NCBI GenBank assembly: GCA_946413885.1
Contig: CAMKMK010000085.1
Location: forward strand, 1-9,107
Source of the DNA: an uncultured Prevotellaceae bacterium
GTDB lineage: Bacteria > Bacteroidota > Bacteroidia > Bacteroidales > Bacteroidaceae
DNA: 9,107 nucleotides
Reading direction: 5' to 3'
A program made the position numbers and the translations under genes. Of the stretch, positions 1-6,502 are shown piece after piece; position 1 is the first letter of the stretch, and each line of letters opens with the position of its first letter. The notes beneath the pieces are model-generated. The model was not told the DNA's origin, ran no database searches, and was given only the letters and a program-made list of their open reading frames with translations.

Positions 1-287
1 CCCATACTGGCCGCAGATCCACTTCACGGCGACGGGTGGCAGCATCTGCGTCCTGAGCGTAACGCCCTTTCAGACATCAAGGACAAAAACCAAGTAAAGC
101 TAATCTTCCAAAGTTGCGGCAGCAAAGATTTTGTCAAGATTTCAGAAGATACTCATTTCGATAGGAAATTGATGCTTTGTCGAGTTCTTATCAACTCCAG
201 CATCAGAAAGGGATTCTCTTCGAAACGTATTGATAACCAGAGGTTTATAAAGTTTCGCCATCATGCCGCTTGTTCTTCCAAAAGACA
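1..287. other. Edge segment with no recognisable gene
   Basis: The first 80 bases are about 60% G+C (48 of 80 by hand count), clearly richer than the AT-rich DNA that follows, so they may be the end of a gene or element cut by the window edge. On the + strand, frame 2 stays open from the edge to a TAA at 95-97. Frame 1 stays open from the edge to a TGA at 340-342 (113 codons), but it runs into the phased repeat array and its translation resembles no family I know. On the - strand one frame is open from about position 80 to the edge without a clear start codon. None of these supports a firm gene call. Confidence 0.3.
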
Positions 288-385
288 CAACGTGTCGAGT
301 CTCTGTTTTCAACGTGTCAAAACAGCAAAGTCAACGTGTTGAAACCACTGACTCAACACGTTGACTTTCTCTTTTCAACACGTTC
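288..385. repeat. 22-bp-phased array of five CAACGTGTTG-type elements
   Basis: Five 10-bp elements begin at 288, 310, 332, 354 and 376, exactly 22 bp apart, separated by unrelated 12-base spacers. They read CAACGTGTCG, CAACGTGTCA, CAACGTGTTG, CAACACGTTG and CAACACGTTC. The last two are the reverse complement of the consensus (the final one with one end change). CAAC and GTTG are complementary arms around a GT centre, so an element can flip without moving out of register. Elements 3 and 4 plus flanks form a perfect 16-bp inverted repeat (327-342 with 353-368, loop 343-352). Element 2 sits in the loop of a 7-bp stem (303-309 with 319-325), and element 1 contains a GACAC/GTGTC hairpin (284-288 with 292-296). 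A weak sixth copy at 266-275 matches 6 of 10 bases. The family is unknown to me; phased protein-binding sites or a structured transcribed repeat are the two main readings. Confidence 0.85.
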
Positions 386-693
386 CCTCCCCAAGGACTT
401 CTGAAAGACATATATTTTGTAAAGATTTCGGAATCACTTTTTTACAAAAGCAATTATCCTTTATGTTTTCTTAAATATAAAACAAAATATGGAAGCTGCT
501 CTGGCTTCCACATTATCATTCTATAGAGAAGATGTAAGTTAATAATTTGTTCGTTAATTAAAATCCCTATGACCTTGTAAGGCTGATCCTCAACAAATGG
601 TCTATTAGCGGTTATTCTGTCTTTACTTCATTGGCATTATCAATTGGTTTAGAACGATTCTTAAAAAAGGTAGCTTTTCCCTTCAAAGGAGTG
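386..693. other. AT-rich intergenic stretch, no gene seen
   Basis: This stretch lies between the phased array and the frd terminator. Only very short open frames exist, such as a 17-codon ATG frame at 489-542. A 66-codon + strand frame ending at the TAG at 760-762 lacks an ATG start and runs straight through the frd terminator, so it is probably spurious. I see no tRNA, no convincing TAnnTTTG promoter on either strand (only near misses such as TAATTTG around 550), and no riboswitch-like structure. Confidence 0.5.
490..510. other. Small hairpin, possible weak terminator on the - strand
   Basis: TGGAAGC (490-496) pairs perfectly with GCTTCCA (504-510) around a 7-base loop. Read on the - strand the stem is followed by a T-rich run (TATTTTGTTTTA), as in an intrinsic terminator, but there is no - strand gene just upstream other than frdB, which already has a stronger terminator 200 bp earlier. 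It could be a backup terminator or chance. Confidence 0.25.
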
Positions 694-752
694 AAAAAAA
701 AAGACTCCACCCCAACCCCTCCTTTAAAAAGAAGAAGGTTTGAGGTGGAGTC
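694..752 (-). terminator. Rho-independent terminator of the frdCAB operon
   Basis: On the - strand, six bases past the frdB stop codon, GACTCCACC (from 752-744) pairs over 9 bp with GGTGGAGTC (from 711-703). It is followed at once by nine T residues (702-694). The 32-base interior can pair further, imperfectly, through AAACCTTCTT against AGGGGTTGGGG-type sequence. Stem strength, U-tract and position make this a confident intrinsic terminator. Confidence 0.9.
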
Positions 753-758
753 GTTTTC

Positions 759-1517
759 TTAGTCAGCCAGTTTTGCCTTGATGAACTCGCGGTTCAGACG
801 TGCAATGTTGCTGATGGTTTCGCACTTGGGGCAAACTGCTTCGCAGGCACGGGTGTTTGTGCAGTTTCCAAAGCCGAGTTCGTCCATCTTGGCAACCATC
901 GCCTTTGCACGACGAGCAGCCTCTACACGGCCCTGGGGAAGCAGAGCCAACTGGGAAACCTTGGAGGAAACGAACAGCATGGCGGAACCGTTCTTGCAAG
1001 CGGCAACGCAAGCGCCACAGCCGATACAGCTGGCGCAATCCATTGCTTCGTCTGCATCTTCCTTAGGAATAAGGATTGCGTTGGCATCCTGAGCCTGACC
1101 TGTACGTATTGTGGTATAACCTCCTGCCTGAATAATCTTATCGAAGGCATTGCGGTCTACCATACAGTCTTTGATTACAGGGAAAGCAGCTGAACGCCAA
1201 GGCTCGACGGTAATCACGTCGCCGTCCTTGAAGCGACGCATATAGAGCTGACAGGTGGTTGCTCCACGCTCTGTCTTCCCGTGGGGAGTTCCATTGATAT
1301 ACAATGAGCACATGCCACAGATACCCTCGCGGCAGTCATGATCGAACACGAAGGGTTCCTTGCCTTCCTCAATAAGTTCTTCATTCAAAATGTCGAGCAT
1401 CTCCAGGAACGAGGTGTCGTCTGGGATGTCCTTCATCTCTCTTTCATCAAAATGGCCTTTGTCTTTAGGTCCATTCTGTTTCCAATAACGGATTTTAAAA
1501 CTGATATTCTTAGCCAT
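759..1517 (-). CDS. frdB: Fumarate reductase/succinate dehydrogenase iron-sulfur subunit
   Basis: FrdB (SdhB) is the electron wire of the complex, passing electrons between FAD in FrdA and the cytochrome b subunit FrdC on the cytoplasmic face of the membrane. The 252-residue protein has the normal family length. The N-terminal ferredoxin domain holds a [2Fe-2S] set at C62, C67, C70 and C89 (CREGICGMC, then a distant Cys). The C-terminal domain has C164-x2-C167-x2-C170 plus C229 for the [4Fe-4S] cluster, and C174, C219 and C225 for the [3Fe-4S] cluster, with spacings matching Wolinella FrdB as I recall it. C161 is an additional cysteine just before this set. The ATG at 1517 lies 5 bp after the frdA stop, so the two are almost certainly co-translated; no Shine-Dalgarno is visible, which is usual in Bacteroidota. 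It is last in the operon, with a terminator right behind. Whether the enzyme runs mainly as reductase or dehydrogenase cannot be told from sequence; anaerobic succinate production is the likelier role. Confidence 0.96.
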   Translation of the reverse strand: MAKNISFKIRYWKQNGPKDKGHFDEREMKDIPDDTSFLEMLDILNEELIEEGKEPFVFDHDCREGICGMCSLYINGTPHGKTERGATTCQLYMRRFKDGDVITVEPWRSAAFPVIKDCMVDRNAFDKIIQAGGYTTIRTGQAQDANAILIPKEDADEAMDCASCIGCGACVAACKNGSAMLFVSSKVSQLALLPQGRVEAARRAKAMVAKMDELGFGNCTNTRACEAVCPKCETISNIARLNREFIKAKLAD

Positions 1518-1522
1518 AGTGA

Positions 1523-3502
1523 TTAGTTCTTATAATTACGGGTTTGTACCTTGATTGCTTCATATTCCAGAGGCTCCTTGATGAGTTCTGGGTCATTTCC
1601 TTCGCCCTTATACTCCCAGCAGCCAACATAGAAGAAGTTCTCGTCGTCACGCTTTGCTTCGCCTTCTTCCGTCTGATATTCCTCACGGAAATGGCCACCA
1701 CAACTTTCATTACGAGAGAGAGCGTCATGAGCTACCAGCTCACCCATCGTGATGAAGTCGCGCAGGTGGATGGCTTTGTCAAGCTCCACGTTGAGACCTT
1801 CTTTCGTACCAGGCACGAAGAGGTTGGTGTCGAATTCCTTCTGCAATGCACGCATCTTCTCGATACCTTCTTTCAAACCTTCGGCTGTACGACCCATGCC
1901 GACGTATTCCCACATTATATGACCAAGTTCCTTATGAATAGAGTCAACTGAACGCTTGCCCTTAATGTTCATGAGTCGATCAATTTCCTTCTGCACGCCC
2001 TTCTCTGCCTCGCTGAACTCTGGTAAATCAGTTGATACCTTCGGCCAGATAGACTGGTCAGCTAAGTAGTTTTGAATCGTATAGGGAAGTACGAAATATC
2101 CATCAGCCAAACCCTGCATCAGGGCAGAAGCGCCAAGACGATTGGCTCCGTGATCAGAGAAATTGCATTCGCCGATAGCAAACAAGCCAGGAATGCTGGT
2201 CTGCAACTCGTAGTCAACCCAGATACCACCCATCGTATAGTGGATAGCAGGATAAATCATCATCGGCTTGTAGTACTTCACCCCGTTGATCTCGTTGGCA
2301 ACATCGCCAGGGAAGACGTCGGTGATCTCCTCGTACATCTCGAAGAGGTTGCCATAACGCTGCATGATGATGTCGATACCCAGACGGTTGATAGACTCAG
2401 AGAAATCGAGGAACACAGCCAGACCGGTGTTGTTCACGCCGAAGCCCTTGTCGCAACGCTCCTTAGCGGCACGAGAGGCCACGTCACGAGGAACGAGGTT
2501 ACCGAAGGCAGGATAACGGCGCTCCAGATAGTAGTCGCGATCCTCCTCAGGAATCTCCCAACCCTGCTTGGTTCCGGCCTGCAAAGCCTTAGCATCCTCA
2601 ATCTTCTTGGGAACCCAGATACGACCGTCGTTACGCAAAGACTCAGACATCAGCGTCAGCTTGGATTGCTTGTCACCATGAACAGGGATACAAGTGGGAT
2701 GAATCTGTACATAAGAAGGATTGGCAAACATTGCACCCTTGCGATAACACTGGACAGCAGCTGTACAATTGCAACCCATAGCATTGGTAGAAAGGAAATA
2801 AGTGTTTCCATAACCACCAGTAGCAATCACAACGGCATTAGCGCTGAATCGCTCCAGCTTGCCTGTCACGAGGTTCTTGGCGATAATACCACGAGCACGA
2901 CCATCAACGATAACGACATCCTCCATCTCGTAACGAGTGAAGAGTTTCACCTTGCCTGTTTTTACCTGGGCACTAAGTGAGGAGTATGCTCCAAGGAGAA
3001 GTTGCTGGCCTGTCTGTCCCTTAGCATAGAAAGTACGACTTACCTGGGCACCACCAAACGAACGATTGGCGAGCATGCCTCCATATTCACGAGCAAAGGG
3101 AACACCTTGTGCTACACACTGGTCGATGATAGCGTTGCTCACCTCTGCCAAACGATATACGTTCGATTCGCGGGCACGATAGTCACCACCCTTTACTGTA
3201 TCATAGAACAGACGGTAAACAGAGTCACCATCATTCTGATAATTCTTGGCTGCGTTGATACCACCCTGAGCGGCAATTGAATGAGCACGACGGGGGGAAT
3301 CCTGAATGCAGAAATTATATACATTGAAACCCATCTCACCCAAAGAGGCTGCAGCACTGGCACCAGCCAAACCTGTACCAACGACGATGACGTCAAGCTT
3401 CAGCTTGTTCTTGGGATTTACCAGACGCTGGTGAGCCTTATAGTTGGTCCACTTCTCAGCAATTGGGCCTTCAGGAATTCTTGAATCTATTTTCTTTGCC
3501 AT
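1523..3502 (-). CDS. frdA: Fumarate reductase/succinate dehydrogenase flavoprotein subunit
   Basis: FrdA (SdhA) carries the catalytic site that interconverts fumarate and succinate using covalently bound FAD. At 659 residues it matches the long form found in Wolinella and Bacillus. The dinucleotide-binding motif GTGLAG is at 42-47, and H74 in RRAHSIAAQGG is the expected histidine for covalent FAD attachment. Active-site landmarks are all present: H268 in QIHPT, R339 and R344 in VPRDVASRA, H421 in HYTMGG, and R455 in SDHGANRLGASA. A second FAD-contact motif, AIGECNFSDHGANRLG, covers 442-457. The ATG at 3502 lies 34 bp downstream of the frdC stop, with no obvious Shine-Dalgarno, and frdB follows after 5 bp. 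Codon use and motif order look normal; nothing is truncated. A long open frame on the opposite strand inside this gene (2072-2980) is a shadow. Confidence 0.97.
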   Translation of the reverse strand: MAKKIDSRIPEGPIAEKWTNYKAHQRLVNPKNKLKLDVIVVGTGLAGASAAASLGEMGFNVYNFCIQDSPRRAHSIAAQGGINAAKNYQNDGDSVYRLFYDTVKGGDYRARESNVYRLAEVSNAIIDQCVAQGVPFAREYGGMLANRSFGGAQVSRTFYAKGQTGQQLLLGAYSSLSAQVKTGKVKLFTRYEMEDVVIVDGRARGIIAKNLVTGKLERFSANAVVIATGGYGNTYFLSTNAMGCNCTAAVQCYRKGAMFANPSYVQIHPTCIPVHGDKQSKLTLMSESLRNDGRIWVPKKIEDAKALQAGTKQGWEIPEEDRDYYLERRYPAFGNLVPRDVASRAAKERCDKGFGVNNTGLAVFLDFSESINRLGIDIIMQRYGNLFEMYEEITDVFPGDVANEINGVKYYKPMMIYPAIHYTMGGIWVDYELQTSIPGLFAIGECNFSDHGANRLGASALMQGLADGYFVLPYTIQNYLADQSIWPKVSTDLPEFSEAEKGVQKEIDRLMNIKGKRSVDSIHKELGHIMWEYVGMGRTAEGLKEGIEKMRALQKEFDTNLFVPGTKEGLNVELDKAIHLRDFITMGELVAHDALSRNESCGGHFREEYQTEEGEAKRDDENFFYVGCWEYKGEGNDPELIKEPLEYEAIKVQTRNYKN

Positions 3503-3536
3503 AGTCTAAATACTATTTACAGATTAACGTTTCAAA

Positions 3537-4400
3537 TTATTCAGCGGGAGCTGGAGCGGGCTCTGGCATTTCACCATGAGGACCACCATGTGGACAATCA
3601 GGGTGACCGCCTTTGCAGGGACCTGCGTGGTGTTTCATGGGATGAAAATCTCCATGAGGACCGCCTCTGTGATGAGGACAATCCATCAACTCCATTCCAG
3701 GTTTCATAAAACACTCTTTTGCCCTGTAGTCACAAGGTTTATAACCAAACGAGAAGATCAAAGCAACAGCAGCAAACATCAGAACGACTAACGTGGTGAA
3801 GATGTTGGCAATAACCTTCCAACGCTTGAACCACACCTTACCATTCCAACCCAGCGTCTGCAATGCACTCCAGAAACCATGTGTCATGTGGAACCACAAA
3901 GCACAAAGCCATACGAGATAAAGAATCGTGTAAACTGGACAGGAGAAAGTTTTCATGATATAGCCGACACCATCAGTGGCAGCAATCTCATTTTCCACTC
4001 CAGCCAACTCAGCATACATCATGTTGTACCAGAAATTGTAGAGATGCAGGATCAAACCCAAAACAACGATGATGCCCAGCACGAGCATGTTCTGACTTGC
4101 CCATTCTACCTTTTCTGGCTTACTGGTCACAGCATATCTGTTGTTACCGCGAGCTTCTCTGTTCTGAAGGGTAAGCCAGATAGCATAGACGAAATGAAGA
4201 ACCACCAAGGCCGCCAAACCGATTGTAGCTACAACTGCATACCAGTTGGCGCCAAGGAACTCACAAATCATGTTGTAACCTCGAGCACTTATCAAGGCTA
4301 CTACATTCATTGACGCATGGAACGTCAAGAATAGGATAAGCGCAATGCCTGTAACTGACATAACAACTTTCCTACCGATCGATGAATTAATTAACCACAT
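3537..4400 (-). CDS. frdC: Fumarate reductase/succinate dehydrogenase cytochrome b subunit with His/Cys-rich tail
   Basis: FrdC anchors FrdAB to the inner membrane and exchanges electrons with menaquinone through two b haems. Five hydrophobic helices are visible at roughly residues 13-35, 51-77, 104-128, 152-180 and 195-220. Candidate haem ligands fall in the helices: H28 (TFHAS), H69 (VLHF), H119 (LHLY), and H171 or H174 (FHMTHGFW). This pattern is that of the single-subunit, two-haem cytochrome b of the Wolinella/Bacillus type. The unusual part is the C-terminus. After helix 5 (ending near KPCDYRAKEC), residues 241-287 form a low-complexity tail rich in His, Gly, Pro and Cys (nine His between 243 and 275, three Cys) ending in PAPAPAE. 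Family members that I recall end shortly after helix 5, near 220-260 residues. By analogy with the Wolinella topology the tail would lie in the periplasm. It may bind metal, but that is inference. This is the first gene of the operon; its ATG has no Shine-Dalgarno and a candidate promoter lies 83-113 bp upstream. Confidence 0.93.
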   Translation of the reverse strand: MWLINSSIGRKVVMSVTGIALILFLTFHASMNVVALISARGYNMICEFLGANWYAVVATIGLAALVVLHFVYAIWLTLQNREARGNNRYAVTSKPEKVEWASQNMLVLGIIVVLGLILHLYNFWYNMMYAELAGVENEIAATDGVGYIMKTFSCPVYTILYLVWLCALWFHMTHGFWSALQTLGWNGKVWFKRWKVIANIFTTLVVLMFAAVALIFSFGYKPCDYRAKECFMKPGMELMDCPHHRGGPHGDFHPMKHHAGPCKGGHPDCPHGGPHGEMPEPAPAPAE

Positions 4401-4482
4401 AAGAAATTATTTGAATTAAAATGTTGTTTTCTCGTTATTTGACTTGTAGCGAAATACCCACAATCAGGTATATTAAACGCGA

Positions 4483-4513
4483 CAAAATTATAATAAAAAT
4501 GTGATTTGCACAA
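4483..4513 (-). promoter_or_regulatory. Candidate promoter of frdCAB
   Basis: On the - strand TAATTTTG (4490-4483) is a perfect Bacteroidota -7 box (TAnnTTTG). Twenty bases upstream is TTG (4513-4511, in CTTG), a partial -33 box. The predicted start of transcription would be near 4476, leaving a leader of about 75 bases with no obvious structure. No other TAnnTTTG precedes frdC on this strand in the gap. Confidence 0.5.
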
Positions 4514-4516
4514 GAA

Positions 4517-4551
4517 TTTGCAGCAAATGTTGGCAGAATTTGTTAATTTTG
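4517..4551 (+). promoter_or_regulatory. Candidate promoter of mnmG
   Basis: TTTG (4517-4520) is followed after 23 bases by TAATTTTG (4544-4551), a perfect Bacteroidota -7 box. Transcription would start near 4558, giving a leader of about 25 bases. The spacer is at the long end of the usual range. AGGAA (4571-4575), a plausible Shine-Dalgarno, sits 7 bases before the mnmG ATG. This promoter probably serves mnmG, apt and uvrC, since I see no TAnnTTTG box in the two downstream gaps. Confidence 0.55.
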
Positions 4552-4582
4552 TACCTAAATTTTGATGTGCAGGAATTAGAAT

Positions 4583-6454
4583 ATGGATTTCACATACGAT
4601 GTACTGATTGTGGGAGGAGGTCACGCTGGATGCGAAGCTGCGACAGCCAGCGCAAGGATGGGTGCAAAGACTTGTCTCATCACGATGGACATGAACAAGA
4701 TTGCCCAGATGAGTTGTAATCCTGCGGTTGGAGGAATTGCTAAGGGGCAGATTGTCAGAGAGATAGATGCCTTGGGAGGTCACATGGGGGAGGTGACTGA
4801 CAAGACAGCCATCCAATTCCGTATGCTGAATCGAAGCAAGGGGCCTGCTATGTGGAGTCCTCGAGCACAATGCGACAGAGGGAAGTTCATTTGGGCTTGG
4901 CGAGAGGTATTGGAGAACACGTCGAATTTGAGCATCTGGCAAGATCAAATCAAGGAGTTACTCGTTGAAAATAAGCAAGTTACGGGAGTCAGGACATATT
5001 TGGACGTTATTTTCAAGGCAAGATGCGTAGTTATCACGGCTGGAACATTCCTTAACGGGCTCATGCATATAGGGCGAACCAAACTTCCTGGAGGCAGATG
5101 TGCAGAAAGCGCCAGCCTTTATCTGACTGAAAGCATCACGAAGCACGGCATCACGGCAGGCAGGATGAAGACTGGCACACCTGTCAGAATCGATGGTCGC
5201 AGCGTTCACTTCGATGAGATGCAACAGCAACTAGGAGAGGACGACTTCCATAAATTCTCCTTTATGGGTGAGGTCAAGCAACTGCCACAATTGCCTTGCT
5301 GGATAACCTACACCAATACGGAAGTTCACCAGCGTCTGCGCGAGGGATTGCCTGACTCGCCTCTCTATAATGGTCAGATTCAAAGCATTGGGCCAAGATA
5401 TTGCCCCAGCATAGAGACGAAATTGGTAACCTTTGCTGATAAGGAACAGCACCAGCTTTTCCTTGAACCTGAGGGAACGAATACGCAGGAGTATTACCTT
5501 AATGGATTCAGCAGCAGCCTTCCCATCGAGGTTCAGCTGGATGCCCTTCACAAAATCCCTGCATTCAGGGATCTGAAAGCGTATCGTCCTGGCTATGCTA
5601 TCGAATATGATTACTTTGACCCAACCCAACTTTATCATTCCTTGGAGTCGAAATTGGTTGAGGGACTTTTCTTTGCAGGACAGGTCAATGGTACGACGGG
5701 CTACGAAGAAGCGGCAGGACAAGGCTTGGTGGCAGGCGTGAATGCGGCTTTGAAATGTGGGGGAAGCGAACCTTTCGTGATGCATCGAGACGAGTCTTAC
5801 ATTGGAGTTCTGATAGACGATCTTGTGACGAAAGGTGTGGACGAGCCGTATCGCATGTTTACAAGCAGGGCAGAATACAGAATCCTGCTTCGTCAGGACG
5901 ATGCTGATGCGAGATTGACTGAACGAAGTCATCGAATCGGATTGGCAACAACTGAACGTTTGAATCATTGGCTCAAGAAGAAGGAAAAGATCGAAGAAAT
6001 CGAGGATTTTTGCAAGAAATATAGCGTTAAGGCTGAGTATATAAATAAGGTAATAGAGGATCTGGGAAGCACAAAATTGCAAAAAGGATGCAAATTGGTG
6101 GATCTTATCGCAAGACCACAATTATCTATTCTTTCTCTCGCTGAACACATCCCTGCGCTTAAGAAGGTTTTAGACAAGATTCCTGATAGAAAGGAAGAAA
6201 TCATCGAAGCGGCTGAGGTAAAACTGAAGTATAGCGGATACATCATACGTGAGAGAGAAATAGCTGACAAGATGCAAAGATTGGAGAACATTAAGATCAG
6301 GGGACACTTTGATTACAATACCATTCAATCGATTTCCACAGAAGCAAAGCAGAAACTGATAAAAATAGATCCTGAAACGCTTGCCCAAGCGAGCAGAATA
6401 CCAGGAGTGAGTCCCAGCGACATCAATGTGTTGCTTGTCCTCATGCACAGATAA
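4583..6454 (+). CDS. mnmG: tRNA uridine-5-carboxymethylaminomethyl modification enzyme MnmG (GidA)
   Basis: MnmG works with the GTPase MnmE to install the carboxymethylaminomethyl group at C5 of the wobble uridine (U34) of certain tRNAs, using FAD, NADH and a methylene-folate donor. The 623-residue protein is close to the E. coli length (629). The N-terminal FAD motif is VGGGHAG (10-16). The two conserved cysteines are C45 in SCNPAVGG and C274 in RYCPSIE, equivalent to C47 and C277 of E. coli. GLFFAGQVNGTTGYEEAAGQ (361-380) is the signature second FAD region, and the C-terminal tail ends in ASRIPGVSPSDINVLLVLMHR-like sequence that fits the MnmE/tRNA-binding helical domain. The ATG at 4583 starts directly at the family's conserved N-terminus. 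Transcription diverges from frdC. A parS-like palindrome begins on the last base of the stop codon, and apt follows after 48 bp. Confidence 0.97.
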   Translation: MDFTYDVLIVGGGHAGCEAATASARMGAKTCLITMDMNKIAQMSCNPAVGGIAKGQIVREIDALGGHMGEVTDKTAIQFRMLNRSKGPAMWSPRAQCDRGKFIWAWREVLENTSNLSIWQDQIKELLVENKQVTGVRTYLDVIFKARCVVITAGTFLNGLMHIGRTKLPGGRCAESASLYLTESITKHGITAGRMKTGTPVRIDGRSVHFDEMQQQLGEDDFHKFSFMGEVKQLPQLPCWITYTNTEVHQRLREGLPDSPLYNGQIQSIGPRYCPSIETKLVTFADKEQHQLFLEPEGTNTQEYYLNGFSSSLPIEVQLDALHKIPAFRDLKAYRPGYAIEYDYFDPTQLYHSLESKLVEGLFFAGQVNGTTGYEEAAGQGLVAGVNAALKCGGSEPFVMHRDESYIGVLIDDLVTKGVDEPYRMFTSRAEYRILLRQDDADARLTERSHRIGLATTERLNHWLKKKEKIEEIEDFCKKYSVKAEYINKVIEDLGSTKLQKGCKLVDLIARPQLSILSLAEHIPALKKVLDKIPDRKEEIIEAAEVKLKYSGYIIREREIADKMQRLENIKIRGHFDYNTIQSISTEAKQKLIKIDPETLAQASRIPGVSPSDINVLLVLMHR

Positions 6455-6469
6455 GTTTCACGTGAAACA
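6454..6469. promoter_or_regulatory. parS: parS-like ParB-binding centromere site
   Basis: AGTTTCACGTGAAACA differs at one base (the first) from the chromosomal parS consensus TGTTTCACGTGAAACA. The 14-base core at 6455-6468 is a perfect palindrome. It overlaps the last base of the mnmG stop codon and lies in the 48-bp mnmG-apt gap. ParB binds such sites near the replication origin, spreads on the flanking DNA, and with ParA and SMC helps segregate the new origins. In several bacteria parS sites and parAB lie near gidA (mnmG). No parA or parB gene is in the window. Such a long exact match is unlikely by chance. Confidence 0.88.
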
Positions 6470-6502
6470 ATGCAATTTAAAACAAATCATAAATAACTGA
6501 AA

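Noticed and set aside
1..342. 113-codon frame open from the left edge to TGA at 340
   Set aside because: It has no visible start and no known family, and its last part is translated repeat array. Its openness is only mildly unusual in six frames.
288..385. Phased CAACGTGTTG elements as degenerate parS sites
   Set aside because: They share an ACGT core with parS but lack the CACGTG centre and the GTTTC/GAAAC arms that ParB reads. They are treated as a separate family.
489..542. 17-codon ATG frame in the leader-like AT-rich region
   Set aside because: It is very short, without a ribosome binding site or promoter, and overlaps a hairpin; it is not supportable as a gene.
2072..2980. 302-codon open frame on the + strand inside frdA
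   Set aside because: It is wholly antisense to a confidently identified gene, has no recognisable domain, and reflects the codon pattern of frdA in a complementary frame.
3633..3647. TTTCAT-GGG-ATGAAA palindrome as a second parS or operator
   Set aside because: It lies in the coding DNA for the His-rich FrdC tail, lacks the parS centre, and short palindromes of this size are expected by chance.
5231..6121. 296-codon open frame on the - strand inside mnmG
   Set aside because: It is antisense to well-conserved mnmG sequence and its translation shows no family features.
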